Positions 11,133-24,006 are shown, counted from the stretch's first letter. The stretch: DNA of 64,000 nt from Styela clava (GCF_964204865.1 NC_135262.1:14508001-14572000), one strand, 5' to 3'. Notes: generated from the sequence alone by a model not told the origin. Translations and numbers: made by a program.

Positions 11133-14100
11133 ATCGTCACACTAATAAAAAAATTGCCTAAGTCACTTTTTGTCGATTTTGAGATTTTGGTATCGCTGGA
11201 TTCGTTGGGGAAAGATCTATCTTTCTATGTTATTTAAACATTCATATCTGGTATAAATCAGCCGCTAGGGGGCAAAAACGAATCTGCCTATCTCAGGAAG
11301 TGGACTTGGGCAGATTTTGGTTTTGCCTAAACTGACTATAATTGAGATAGGCACATTTAAACACGCCTGTCCGCATCCAGTTTTTGTACGTTCTGGTGTC
11401 GTTACGGCACTCTTCGACTAGCAACGCTTTCTGGTTCAAGTAGGGTGTACTGCAATATATATTTATTTCAATATCTGGACGCTACCGGCAAGTAATTGTA
11501 GTGGTCGAATATTAACAGTATGGAGTCCAGGAAGCTGAGAAACTATGCTCTACTTGGAAATGCTTCTGCAAATGATAGTGTCACACGTGGTAAGTTATTG
11601 AACGTCAAAAAATGCGGATTTATACGGCGATAGTAGCGAGCGAACTTAATATGTATTCGTATTTAATTTTCACAGATGAGGTGAATGAAGTTGGAAGTTT
11701 TATAGAGCTTCAGCTCGATGGTTGCGAGGGGGATTCCGATGCATATTTATATAGTGAAAGTGGCTATTTACCGTTCCACGAAATACTGGATATTGATGTA
11801 AGTCTCGATAATCTGGACACGACGAGTATTTCGAACAATACCAATGAAGGCTCTACAAGATCAGATGGCACTATTGAAACCTATGACGAGCCCTCACCTA
11901 ACCGAGAAAAGAGACCAGTGCACGATAAATGGAAACAAAATAAAGGAAAAATCAGGCGCCTCCGTGGAAAATCATATAGAAACTGGAAAGGAAAGAATGT
12001 GCCCAATCGTCAACCAGGGCCACCATGTAGATCTGCATTCTGTAGCAAAGTCAAAACTCGCCAGTGTAACGTTGTAGATGAAGATCAAAGACTTGCTATG
12101 TTCATTAAATTTTGGTCTATGACGACTTGGAATGAACGCAAAATATTCATAAATACTCTGGTTGGGACACATGAGGTTAAACAACAAAGATCTTCCGGTG
12201 TATCTAGGAGAAAATCTTCATATGTTTACAAACTAAAGCTTTCGAATGGTTCTGAGCTGCCAGTCTGCAAAGAAATGTTTGCTTCCACGTTTGGGATGCC
12301 TTGCAGAACTTTGGTATCTTGGATTAAAGATAAAACCTCTTCTAACCAAACAGCTGTTGTTCAAGCAGGTCCGAAAAGTGGAAAGTGTGTAAAAGTAAGT
12401 GAAAGGGATAGAGAGTTTATAAAAGAGTGGCTCAGCACACTACCAACTGTAGACTCCCATTATTGCAGAAAATTGCCAAGTTACAGAAACATAAAATTTT
12501 TGTATCCAGGCACCACAATATCTGCCCTCCACAGACATTACCAAAATGTTGCAGAGGAAGAAAACAGGAGGGTCGTTAGTGAAGCTTATTTCAACGAGTT
12601 TTTTCACAGATATAAATACTCAGTTTTCATTCCCCGAAAGGATCAGTGTGATAAGTGTGTAGGTTACAAACATGGTAACATGAGTACAGTTGAGTATAAC
12701 TTGCATATCAAACTGAAGGATGATGCTAGAAAAGAAAAAATAACCGACAAAGATTCTGCAAGTGCAAATAAATCCGTTTGGACGATGGATCTACAGGCCG
12801 TGCTTTTATGTCCTAGAACGAGAGCTAGTACCTCATATTACAGAACTAAACTACAGGTACACGATTTCACTTTATATGATACGAAATCAAAAGCAGGTTA
12901 CTGCTACGTCTGGAATGAAACTGAAGGCAATCTTTCTAGTGAAGTATTTGCTTACTTGCAGTCTGAGCATTTTAAGCGAATCATTTGTAATAATCCCGAG
13001 CTGAAGCATATCATAGTTTGGAGCGATGGATGTGGTTACCAAAATAGGAATAGCACGGTAGCCAATGCATATTCTAGTCTGGCAAGAACTTACAACATAG
13101 ATATAGAGCAAAAATTTTTTTGGTGGCTGGACATACACAAATGGAATGTGACTCGATGCACAGCGTCATTGAACGAAAGATCGTAGGCGACATTTTTTCT
13201 GAAAGAGATTTGATCGTACTTATGGAATCCGCAAGAATCCATCCATCACCCTATCATGTTCGCCAAATGAGGCACACTGATTTCAAAAGAATGAATCAAT
13301 TGTTCCTTCAAAGCATTAGACCCGGAAAAAGAGTAGGAGATCCCAGAGTGCATGATTTGCGTGCCCTGAAGTACGAAAGTGATGGTAGTATTCGTTACAA
13401 GCTTTCGTTTGAGAAAGCAATTTGGAAAGCGCTACCACACCGTGTACAGAATGTTCAAAGTCAATGGGTGCCAATGTTCAGATCTCGTATTCCAGTTTGT
13501 GCAAGGAAATTTAATGATCTTCAAGAAATGAAATCAATTATGCCAATTGACTGTCATCCTTTTTATGACAACCTTCCTCACGAGTAGATTATACAAACTT
13601 AAATGAAGTATACTACTATAAATTCATGATTACAGTTGTTTGTTTATGTTGATGTTTTAGGTTCAAAAGAGTTATTTATGTTTTGATTCTATTATATTGT
13701 TTGTTGCTTGAGTTGTGAAATTTTACATTCCTTGTATCAATTGAATACAATTCATCTGGCCTGTGGGCTGACATCTATTCTTATGATCATCAAAGCCAAA
13801 TTATGATTAAGGAGGAATATCGAATTTTTGACTTGGCTTTCGTGTCATATTAATTTAATGGAAGTCACTCTCTCATTATTTGCCGAATGGACTTTTACAA
13901 AGTATATAGGTCAAGCGAATGTACAGAGAAAATATAGGGCGAAGATGTGAATAATATTGCCTAACTCAGGGTGCGGGAATAAAAAAATGCCTAAGTCAAT
14001 TTTAGCGCATATAAAATAGAATTTGGAAGTTATAGATATCCTAAAATGATTAAAAATTTGATAAGATAAATCTAGATAAAAATTTTTTTGAAATAGATTG

Positions 14101-14185
14101 AAAAATGGGAAAGTTATGAAGTTTTTTTTGATTTACTCAAAATGTTAAAATTTGACTTAGGCAATTTTTTTATTAGTCTGACGAT
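11133..14185 (+). mobile_element. DNA transposon with inverted terminal repeats and a transposase gene
   Basis: The ends are imperfect inverted repeats of about 35 bases: the left begins ATCGTCACACTAATAAA and continues into TTGCCTAAGTCA, and the right end is its complement (TGACTTAGGCAA ... GTCTGACGAT). The element is 3.05 kb and carries one two-exon gene reading left to right. It lies inside a dispersed repeat whose uninterrupted relative is near 28510-28550, so the insertion can be seen against an approximate empty site. AT-rich flanking bases leave the target duplication ambiguous (AT, TA or slightly longer). A shorter relative with the same ends is at 25017-25837. The family name is uncertain; a Sola-like DDE superfamily is possible. 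Confidence 0.85.
11520..13587 (+). pseudogene. Transposase, DDE-like, two exons, frame broken at a T run
   Basis: Exon 1 is 11520-11589 (ATG at 11520, ends CGTG before GTAAGT) and exon 2 starts at 11676 after TTTTCACAG; phases agree. The protein is about 660 residues: an acidic N terminus, a basic stretch, a CxxC pair in CDKCVGYKHG, then a catalytic-type core. Candidate acidic triad residues are D in TMDLQAV (12788-12790), D in WSDGCGYQNRN (13025-13027) and E in HSVIERK (13171-13173), consistent with an RNase-H-fold transposase. The first frame runs to 13186, but homology-like sequence (AGHTQMECDSMHSV) continues in another frame from about 13117 to 13587. The switch is at a run of seven T (13115-13121), so one T is probably lost, or it is a sequencing slip. 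Confidence 0.75.
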
Positions 14186-16089
14186 ATGCAGAATGCCGTG
14201 GCATTTTAGAGTAGAAGTGCTTTCATTTTAACGTATGTCGCCGCAATCGCGAGATACGTGGAACACAGTTATTATGGAAAGACATTCTAAAATGCTCGAA
14301 TCGGCCACAAATTAAAATATTTTGCGCAACAGAAAAATTTAAAAAGTTGAAAACATGCACATTACATGCATTCGTGTACCGAAAATTTTGAAATGCTACA
14401 CAGATTACATCGAATCCGGAGTATTGTGCAATTAGTCCTCGAAATTCAAACTGGCTTATTCTATCATGAAATGCCTTCCTTCAATACGTGCAAAAACTAA
14501 AAGCCACACCCGACCAAAAAGCAACAAACTCACACCCACGATTTTGTTACATTAACTCTTAACCATAGGCCTACCCAATAAGAAATAATTGCAGTTTCTG
14601 CAGCTGCTCAGACAGATGTTCAAGCAGGGTTGTAAACATTGCCTCGTTTTTATGGTTTTGCGTGATATTTGTCAGTTTTATCTTCTGTTTCCAAAAAATA
14701 GTTGTATAACTTAATTTTCATTACGCCTGATATGGTTCATGCGAGCTTTGGTTTAGTTCTGCAATTGCAGTAACGATGTGATTAACTACGCTAAAATTAC
14801 TGAATTAGATATCAGTGGTCCACCTGTGAGCGGCAGGGGGTTAGAAAATTTTTTAATAAAATTGATGGTTTATAAATTTTAAAAGTGAAAAAATTTTCAA
14901 TAGTAAAGCACGATATACTGATATATGAAGAATTTTTTAAGGTATATCACAAGTGTAAGTAGAAACATGTAGGTATATTACATACTGACAGACTGAGGCG
15001 GCACCTTGTATTGTATATATTGAATGGTAAAATGATGCTGTCCGTTTGATATTTATTTTACTTTCTACAGTTCTATAGGAACTTTACTTTCTATTTGTGT
15101 GCCTCACTGAATGAACTGATGGCTCTACATCATCATCAGTACGTTGCCAAGGGCTCAAAACCTGACAAATCATGGGGCTTTTGTACTTAGTAAAATTGTT
15201 GGCTTTTTTATGTCTTGATTTGGCTTTTTTTATCGCTGGGGTCTGGCAACCCTGGTCTCACCTACAGAATGGCAGTTCCACTCGACTGCGAGATTACCTT
15301 CGCTAGCGTATTATAGACGCAATTACGAAAATGGAACTACAGTTCCGTTTTGGCTGAACACATGAATAGCTGCGTTCCTGGGCCTTCAAGTACAGACAGA
15401 TGTACTAACAACAACAACAGTTCCGTTGACTTTACCAAAGTAAATTGAGATGCCAGAGAATGCGATTAATGCTAGCATTGCTCTATGTAATGAGCAATAA
15501 ATCATTACGTCCATCTGAACTCCGAAATACCACGACAAAAATCACCCCCAGTGAAACACGTTGGCATCGGTTTCTTTGCTGCCAAGCTTGACAGGAACGC
15601 ACATTGACTAAGTTCGGGTTTCTGTCGGAGCAAAAGCTAATTTTTATTATCACAAAAACAAAATTTATAAACCGTCTCGATGTTGACATTGACATTCGTC
15701 TAGCTATAAAAATGACTGCGCCTAATACGATAAACCTTGTCAGTCAGTCCTAAGCGCAAGATTCCCTTTGATTGTATACTGGAGAGCGTTTACTTTCTTG
15801 TCTGTGGTTTGCTTTTGCATTCCATAATAGGTCGTAAACACATATTACAATCCAACACGTTTTGTTTTTGGAATGGCGAAAACGGAGACCGCGAGTGCAA
15901 AAGGGCGCTGGAAGGGGGCCACGAGCCATAAAACACCTGGTTTAGACGTATATCTTGTGTAATTTTTTGGCATCAGTGCCAAATTAGGTCGTGTGTGACT
16001 GCCTTGGTTCATTTAAAACGAGTTTTCGCTTCGTTTATAAGGTTTTGCCACATTTTGCCGCCCTCCAGTAACGTGCCGCCCCTGGATTT
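14186..16089. other. Intergenic, no gene seen
   Basis: The first 60 bases continue the dispersed repeat interrupted by the transposon (its partner is near 28530-28570). The remainder shows no convincing coding sequence; the 64-70 residue frames here lack splice context or recognisable motifs. Homology to the SDR array resumes at about 16090. Confidence 0.5.
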
Positions 16090-17477
16090 ATGGTCCGTAA
16101 AATACGATAATTTCCATTAAGCTTTATGTTATACCCATAAATGAGATCAGCTTGCAATATTTCTGTAGTACGTAAAATTAGTGTTGTTCAATAGTGCGGC
16201 TCTGTATATACTGTCCAGTAACTTGCTCGACTCGGCGAATTTCCAAAGACTTAATTCATTTAAACAAAATGATTCAACTCGAACACAAACCAAACGCCGG
16301 AGAGACTTAACTTAAAACACAAAAACTATTTTTGAGCAAGTTTTTGTAATAAACAAATCCAGTAAAATGGGATTAACACGTCAATAAATGTTGTATTATA
16401 AATCGAAAACAGGCCACGTTATGACTAGGTTAAATATTATCAATAGTCACAGTCAAGTTAACTATTTTCAGCCAGTAAAATAAAATGCCATAGAATACAT
16501 AATTTCGAGAATCTTGAACACGCAATCACATACATATTACAAAATACAGATCAATCCAGAGCTGAATCATATTCTTATTCACTGTCGCAAGACATCTTTA
16601 TTGATCATAGTGCGTTGCCCGTCTTGAGTTTCGCGTCGACATGATTCAACGAGAGTTTTATGCATAAACATAGTTCTGTTTCAGTACCTCCTTGCAGTTT
16701 TGTGGTCACTCGGAAGTTGGTACCATGGGTTTCTGAACCAGTGCGCGTGACATTGCTCTAATAAAAAAAAGGTCTTCATATGAGACAACTTCCAGGGAAT
16801 GAATAAGCAGCAAAGTTGGTCTGGCCAACAAAAACTAAAATACAATCGATGTATTGGATGCCTAAGATACAATGGCAAAACAGCTCTATAAACAGGGATT
16901 TTATTTCATCAGACCCGTTTTCAATTATAAAATTTGAGGCCAGACTTAAAAATGTATGAGTAGTTGCATAATTAGACGTTGTTTTGAATATATTAGTCCT
17001 TGTGGGGAATTACGACATTCAACGTGGACCGACATTCATTTTACCAATAGAACATGCGTATATTAGGCTATATATGAAGATATTGCATACAGGCAGAGTG
17101 CTAGAAACGGCCACGTGTTTAACCGTTACCGGTGCAATATTATTAAAACGTATATATCGATGATTTGTCACTATTTTCGATATTTGGACAAATACGTTGG
17201 GGCTTAAATAAGGACAGTTTCAAGAGTAATCTATCTCGCACATAAAGGTTGTTCAAAAATTGAAACAATATATATATATATATATTATTACATGGAAGAA
17301 TTTACACGTATTCATCTTATCTTTATTAAAATTTATTTGAATGAGAAACTACTATGTATGTGCATTGTATAAACAGTTGCACTATTTACATTACAGTACT
17401 ATTTGTCATAAACGGCTCAATGAGCGAAGTGAATTGTTATATTTTTTTAACTCCAATTTGTATTCCAAGACTCTGAA
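16090..17477. other. Type-A upstream flank of SDR copy 5
   Basis: This aligns with 4960-6324, the flank before the A-type SDR at 6325, including the roughly 300-base segment that type-B promoters lack. An (AT)n run is at about 17267-17284. The TATA position reads TATGAGTAG. No gene is seen. Confidence 0.65.
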
Positions 17478-18131
17478 ATGTCTATTGGAAGACTAATCGG
17501 AACAGCCGCCATTGTTACCGGCGGTGGTAGCGGAATTGGGCGCGCAATCTGTCAAAAATTTGCAAAGGAAGGAGCAAGTGTTGCAATCCTTGACATAAAC
17601 TCTGAAGGTATTACTCGAACACTAAATGAATTGCCGAGTAATCGTGCAAATAAACACTGTGCTATCAAGATAAATGTATCGTCATCTGAACAAGTAAAAA
17701 ATTCACTTATGTTAGCGGAGGAAAAACTAGGAATGAGGAGCACTATTCTCGTGAACAGCGCTGGAATTGCCAAGTTGAAAGCATTTTCGAAAGTTGATGA
17801 TGCCACTTTTGATAACATCCTTAACGTCAATCTGAGAGGCACTTTTCTGATGACTAAAGAATTTTTAAAGATGACGTCAAAGAATACTTCAAGTGGGAAC
17901 GATATACTTGGCTCTGTAATCAACATATCTAGCATGGCCGGTAAGATGGGTTCCGCTGGACAAGGTCCGTATTGTGCATTCAAATTTGGTGTTATTGGTT
18001 TAACAAAAACTTTCGCGGTCGAATTTCCAAAACACAAGGTCCGCTGCAACGCTGTTTTGCCCGGCATGACTGACACACCGATACTCGATGGCGTTCCAAA
18101 ATCCATGGAAATATATTGGACGCTAAAGTAA
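17478..18131 (+). pseudogene. SDR copy 5: A/B recombinant lacking its C terminus
   Basis: The upstream flank and first ~60 coding bases (GGGCGCGCAATC) are type A; from about 17562 the coding sequence is type B. A crossover between 17541 and 17567 therefore joined an A promoter to a B gene. The frame holds the cofactor loop TGGGSGIG, NSAG, N118, S152, Y165 and K169, with D66 changed to N and the serine between Y and K changed to phenylalanine (YCAFK). After GVPK the sequence jumps straight into what is normally 3' flank (the CCATGGAAATATATTGG stretch at about 9691), removing about 48 residues and adding nine unrelated ones before a stop. Loss of the last strand and the helix around the substrate site makes it very probably inactive. 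Confidence 0.85.
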
Positions 18132-19195
18132 AAACACCAACTGACACAAACTTATTTGGTAAATCAAAGAAATTACCAGATAATGTTAACGAAGAGAATA
18201 TTCACAATTATTACCTTGGCTCTGTATGGCTCTGGTATGACCGTCTCTGCCGTAAGCTATTACAGATAATGCTCTTGAAGTCACAATTCCATTGTTCATC
18301 ATAAAGGTCTTTTTATTTAACCTTAATTTTGAGTTGAACCTCCGAGCGCGTGTTGCAATATTTATTATCTTAAGATGTCTTTTAAAAAGTTACTTGTGAT
18401 ATCTATGAGACTTATATTTATTCAGGGCGGGGAAAAATAAATCATATATGGTGATCCGAATTTTTGATTACTGGTAATAAATCAAAACTCATCAGAATAC
18501 TGAGTGATAATGAGGTATTCAATTTGTACTTCAATTTCAGAAATACAACTAAAAATCGACAAATAGCTGGCAAAACTACAAAAAAAGCCAACGTTCATCG
18601 CCATTTCAGAAAATATGTTTGAATGCTACTAAAATTTCAATTGCTACGTTACAACGGGTATCTTGTTGATTAGCCAATGTTACGGAACCAGGTAAAAAAT
18701 TCGATGCTCGGTAACATCCAATGTATGAGAGAAGATGAACGAGAGTTGGATGAAAGAAGTCGAGGTTGTGGGACAAGTCTATAAAATCTTAACAATTTTT
18801 TACCAAGAGTTTTGATTAAACATATATATATAGAAGAAAGAGTAATTATCATTATCTTACCCACCAAAACAAATGTAGAAAAAAACGTTTCAAAGGTATA
18901 AATCACTGGTGGCCAAAAAAAAAACATTTTCAGGTGGGCCACAAACAATAACAAAAATTTCAAGAGTTGAACTTTAATTGTAGTAACAATGAATGATAAT
19001 GCTGTACTAAGCTACTAAATGGTAATTTTATTTATGGAAATGGAGATGTCTAACTTTGCATAAAGAATTATTTGTTTTAGTTGTAGTTTTTTCCTTGCAT
19101 GAGAAAGTTATTGCGCCAAAGATTTTTTTTTGTGCAACGGAAGTGAGTCACGAGAGAAAAAAGAAAAACCAGTGGTATAAATAATGAAAATATCA
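18132..19195. other. Type-B downstream flank, end of the SDR array
   Basis: This matches 3256-4350 and 9705-10706. Similarity ends at about 19195, where a SINE starts. No gene is supported. Confidence 0.6.
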
Positions 19196-19340
19196 GATTC
19201 ATGGGGATCGAATTGACCCCACATCGGATTCGAACCCATGAGTGGTAATCAGAGGTGCGGCTACGATCCCATTCCTAACGCTTAGCATGATGTGCCGCCA
19301 TTGATACCTTTGAAGTAATCGATAGTGCCACACCGCCGAG
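19196..19340 (-). repeat. tRNA-derived SINE, 5' part, reverse orientation
   Basis: The complement contains a pol III B box (GGGTTCGAATCC; plus-strand GGATTCGAACCC at 19226-19237) and the GCTAAGCGTTAGGAAT block shared with the SINEs at 35690-36024 and 58534-58851. It is not a functional tRNA: no acceptor stem pairs. Confidence 0.7.
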
Positions 19341-19484
19341 CAAAACGCAAACAGCGATTTTCATTCAAATTTCGCTTTGATTTTGGGTTCCAGGTCGAAA
19401 CATTACTGCTTTTATAGTCTACTTCTTACTTTTTATATCGTAACGATACACCATTCGTGATCGTGTATTTCAGCTTTATATAAA

Positions 19485-19560
19485 ATGGATATTGTTCTTG
19501 GGGTATTTGTCATTCTCACTATTCAATTTTATGGAAAGACTGAAGAAAACACATCTTATG
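19485..19560 (+). CDS. Orphan leader exon (signal peptide), Themis-receptor-like
   Basis: ATG at 19485 opens a 76-base exon encoding 25 residues with a hydrophobic core (VLGVFVILTIQF) followed by polar KTEENTSY, ending one base into a codon at the donor GTGAGT. The leader exon proposed for the receptor at 35539-35614 is also exactly 76 bases, also encodes a signal-like peptide and also ends in phase 1 at GTGAGT. No matching downstream receptor exons lie between here and 35539. It is either the leftover first exon of a lost receptor copy, or an alternative first exon of the receptor whose exon 2 is at 38913; the phase is compatible. A fibrinogen-domain pseudogene lies 4.5 kb downstream on the opposite strand, as in the intact pair. 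Confidence 0.5.
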
Positions 19561-20329
19561 GTGAGTGAATAATTCAGAAATAATATAGATTCTTGTAGAT
19601 TTGTCACAAGGCGGAACAAGTTTACCAGGGGTGTATTTAGTACGATTTGACTCCAATCCATCGAAAATGACGCTGCCAACGCATGCGTTTCATCATTTCC
19701 GATTGGGCACAGTGATTTATGCATGTTCTTTTCCGAAGTAGGCCTATATCTGTAGCATTCTATAACCACAAGCGTGTAATCTTGGTACTACACTAAACAC
19801 AACCGTTCGCAGTTATACAAATCAATGTCATACAAACTGTGAAGTTCTAATTAATATATTATATTTAAAAACCACCCAACAGGCTTTGTACTTTTCATGT
19901 GGACTTAATATTTCGCACAAGATGAACAACGTTTCTCTTGAATTTCTTTCCACTTTTCAAATTTATGCATTCAAGATTTTGGTTTCATAATGATCTTTCA
20001 CATCCCGAGGCATCAATATAATCGATCCCCATGTGTTTCTGCACATCTAGACTTGAGCCTTGTCCCAAGTGAAACTCTCTTTAAACGGGAGTCGCACTCC
20101 TCTTTAATTCGACAAACGCTACGTCAGTTTTTTTGTTGAACTTTCTACAGAAATTCTTGAATGGCGCAAGTATTATTTTTCGGAAAGTCCAATGTGATAT
20201 GCAATACATTTGAGCAAATCTTGCTACTTTTCTGACATGTATTGATGTTACGAGTGGTTTTTGCCAGATATATTAATAGTTAAACACGTACGTCTGTGAA
20301 GAAAATCGGATGAAATAATCATAATCATT

Positions 20330-20400
20330 CAGGGAGAGAGGAAAGTGGATTCGGCGACTTCATCATACGGAAAACAACGATCCATCGGCCCACTATGAAA
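20330..20400 (-). repeat. SINE 3' fragment, reverse orientation
   Basis: The GGGAGAGAGGAAAG block and the following stretch match the 3' part of the SINE at 35690-36024 in the same orientation. The tRNA-like part is missing. Confidence 0.5.
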
Positions 20401-20598
20401 TGGAGTCGGGTGTGGTATTGGTTAACCAGTTATTCGTCTCAGATACTTGGGCTTATAGTCCGGCAGAATCGGGCCTTAACATTGTTTTGGGACATAAAGT
20501 TTTTTTTATTGTTTAGATATAATGTATATGACATATATAATGATACCCATGTGGGTGTGGAGTATATAATGTTGAGCAATTTTTTTTAAGTGGATTTA

Positions 20599-20687
20599 AA
20601 GTATTCGGTCCAAGATGACGCACATCCTGAACACTAACCTGGTAAACAGAAAATGTTCAGGTTGTGCCCATCTTGGTACGAATACTT
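20599..20687. repeat. Foldback (hairpin) element
   Basis: Two arms of about 34 bases (from AAGTATTCGG to CCTGAACA, and its near-perfect complement ending CGAATACTT) flank a loop of about 20 bases. A related but less tidy pair of words (CCTGAAC ... GTTGTGC) occurs around 23110-23180. It is probably a small MITE. Confidence 0.65.
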
Positions 20688-23370
20688 CAGGAGCGCCTTT
20701 TTGTTAAAAAAAATTATTTCATAACTACATGGTTTAGTTTTGCATACATAGTAACAATGAATCTCCTTGCAATGTCAGAAATTCAATTTTAGTAGAATAA
20801 ATGGTAGTTTATTTCACTAATACAAGCCAAGATCCATTGACAGCATCTAACCACTTTCTATTGCGTTGCCGCGCGCATTTCGTTTTTCTAGTTTAAGCTT
20901 AGGGACTTGGAAAATATTTTAGTAGTTGAATTGGATTGGAATATTTGACCTCGTCTTTCACTCCGAACAAGGCCATGTAAAATCATCCACCTGTATCTAA
21001 AGATGTGTAACGTGTTTTCTTTTGGAAGAACCGCAACCTTTCAGTGCTGCATTGACTTTGGCAAAATTAATATATCCTTGTGGAGATAGAAGGTATGCGT
21101 ATGCGAAACCGAGATGTGCACCTGTTATGCCAACATAGTTGAGTCAAACGTTTTGAATACTAGTACATCACACACATTTTCTTGCGTGCTTCGGTTGTAG
21201 TAGTAACGCGCACATTTTTGCGCACATGCATCAAATTCCACTTGATTATTGAGCTATAGGTTTTTGACGAGCTTTTGTGTATGATTTCATTCCATAGGAT
21301 TTGTATGCTGTTCTAAAGAATACTAGTTTCAGCTTTTTCATTCATTCAAACCGCGTGTTGGAAGTAAGTAAACACAGTAAGTAAGAAAGTAAGTAAACAC
21401 AATTGGTTTCCAACATCCTTAAATCGGTGATGCCAGTAAATCTTTAATACAAAAAGATCAGTAAAATCTGCAATAAAAACAGCAGTACCCACTCAAATGA
21501 CAGCTGGGGAATGGATACTCTTAGTATCTGCTCCATCGCGTGCCTCTTACAGTCTTACCAGTTTACATGAGTGAGTGCCAATTGGTATCTAGGCTCAGCC
21601 AGAGACAAAAAGTTTCGGACTGCAGTTGGCGTGACGAAATATTTTTGAATATATATCAACCATAAAGATTATTAGATTGCATAATACTGAAAGTTCCGCC
21701 TTATATGTCTTTTCCCATTGTACTATTCCTTTACTGATATTCGATGATATGACGCTCATCTGACATAGTTCCTAAAGTGTGCAAATATGGGTATAATCTT
21801 TTCCACGCTGTTCAGATGGGAATGCGCGAATATATTATATATAAGAATCCCATCTTGGCATTTCTGCCTCTCGCAATTGCTGCGTATACTTATCGGGGAA
21901 GTTTTTTTTTTATTTTTTTTTTATTTTTTATGAAAAGCACTTCGCAAAATAGCATTTCGTGCTGAACAATGGAAAATCTGTCACTAAAATGTTGTGAAAA
22001 AAAAACCTGTGGCGTGGTTATCAAATGAAAAAAAACATGGGAGTATTTTTTCTACTTCTCTACCACTATCAAACCTTGACATTTTGTGAAAACTTTTTTC
22101 CATGTAACCTTTTTTTTAAACATCCCCAACAACCACAATTAATTCTGTTATTAAACTTCCGAAACAAACACATAAAATCATCAACAGATGCATATCACCA
22201 AGTAGATATTGCTGAATTGATCTTTATTTTACCATTTTTCATGTAATTCTTCTTGGTAAACCTGTTATCTATCGTAAATACAGCACATTTGACAATGTTG
22301 TAGTGTGACTTTTTTGGCCTCACATTTTTGATATTTGTAGTTAGAACTCTTGGGGCTCTGTCAAACAAAGTTACATACAAAATATTGGTTGTAAATTGCA
22401 AAGCATGATCATGTTGTTGGAATAACTTGGCATTTTACCACCATTCATTGTTGAGAATATTAATGAAATCATAAAATTTAAAAATCCGTTTCCGTGAAAT
22501 TTTTGTTGTAGCTGAATTCCAGGGACAGCATGACAACAGGCAAGACAAGAGAAGCACGGTCGCCTTTTTTAGTTTATGACAGGGTTTCTTAAAAGGGGAC
22601 CCCGTCCTCCTTGGAGGCCGCTGATCGGTTATCTGGGAGCACGAACAAACAGATGGAAATGCGAATATATAATAACAACGTATTTTTATAGAAGAGAAGA
22701 AGCAAAAGTGTTGAGAGTCTTTGGTAGTTTGAAAAGCATTGACATGGAACATAAGAATGAACTACATTCTTTCCCAGGGATATACTATAAAATGTAACAA
22801 TTTTCTCATTCTTGTTCTCGTGATATCATTATCTTTCACTGCGTCGACGTGATCATCCCGCTGCATAACAATTCTCGCTAACAAATAATTGACTGTTCTC
22901 CACCGGGTGTATATCCACTTGAACCACCGGCGACTGCATTAGCAGGCTTGTATTGTTAATTGCAACAAAAAATAGTACTCTTTATTTTACGCGTATGTTT
23001 TGACAGTATTTCCATATACTGTATATGGGTCGCGACCCAAGCTGGGCTCAACAAATACCTAAAAGTTATTGATTTTATTTCTTAGTAAATTTGGTGCTTG
23101 CGTAGTTTGTGCACCAAGATTGCGCCCAACCTGAACATAGTATTGTAACAGGTCATGGTCCAGGTTGTGCGTCATTATGATGCTTAGGCTTGACGAAAAA
23201 CACTAATACAAATATCGAGCCGTAAAAAAAATTGCTCAAGGCTGCAAACTCCACACCCATGTAGAAATGATGGGCAATGACCCCAAGATGAATAATCACA
23301 AATAAAAAAAACTTTATGTCTGAAATCAAACTTGGGCCAAAAAGGTCCCCTTATCTGCCGGACTATTATA
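20688..23370. other. Intergenic, no gene seen
   Basis: AT-rich DNA with poly-T and poly-A runs and no coding sequence I can support. CAGGGTTTCTTAAAAGGGG at about 22578 resembles a hAT-type terminus without an identifiable partner. CCTGAACATAG-type words near 23130-23180 recall the foldback at 20599. Confidence 0.45.
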
Positions 23371-24006
23371 TAGGGTGACCATATTTCCAAACCCCAAATG
23401 GAAGACACACCATTCAGTAGAACCATGTTTTACCCGTGCCTGATATATATACATTATATATCTACTAAATGTCTATGCTTAAATATGGAAGTGACAATAG
23501 ACGATGTGACGACAATGCAATAATGCTCTTTTGTCTTGTCAACATGCAACTGTAAGCTAATCTTGCCTTCGTTCACTTCAGAAACGAAAGTACCGTATCC
23601 GCAAGTAATGCACACCACTTCGCTATTAGTTTTATCTTTTCTGAGGCATGGATACTTCTGCTTTAATTCTTGTGTAAATTGAGTTTTTAATGGGTCTACT
23701 GACGAAATTTTCTGCCAAAATCGAAACTTCACTAAATTGCGAAATACAAATGAAATAACGTAAAAAATAATTGACTATTGTAGAGAACCTTCGGCGAACC
23801 TCTTGAACAGCTCCTCCAAGTTTCTACTTACTTTGGAATTTTCTTAACACATCAAAAACTGTTGAGTATATCATAAGAGAATTTTGAATATTTAATCCCG
23901 CGAAAAAGGAGGACATTTTGACTTTTTAGAGCGTCCTCGGAGGACACAAAATTTTCAACGAAAAAGGAGGACAAATCCTCCAAAAGGAGGACGTATGGTC
24001 ACCCTA
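23371..24006 (-). mobile_element. Short hAT-like element with a zinc-finger fragment
   Basis: The ends are inverted: TAGGGTGACCATA on the left and TATGGTCACCCTA on the right, 636 bases apart. On the minus strand a 92-residue frame (23454-23732) contains VVCITCGYGTF ... EGKISLQLHVDKTKEH, the C-x2-C ... H-x5-H pattern of the N-terminal zinc finger in many hAT-type transposases. No catalytic part is present, so this is an internally deleted, non-autonomous copy. The same termini bound the middle layer of the nest at 33177-34954. No clean 8-base target duplication is visible. Confidence 0.65.
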
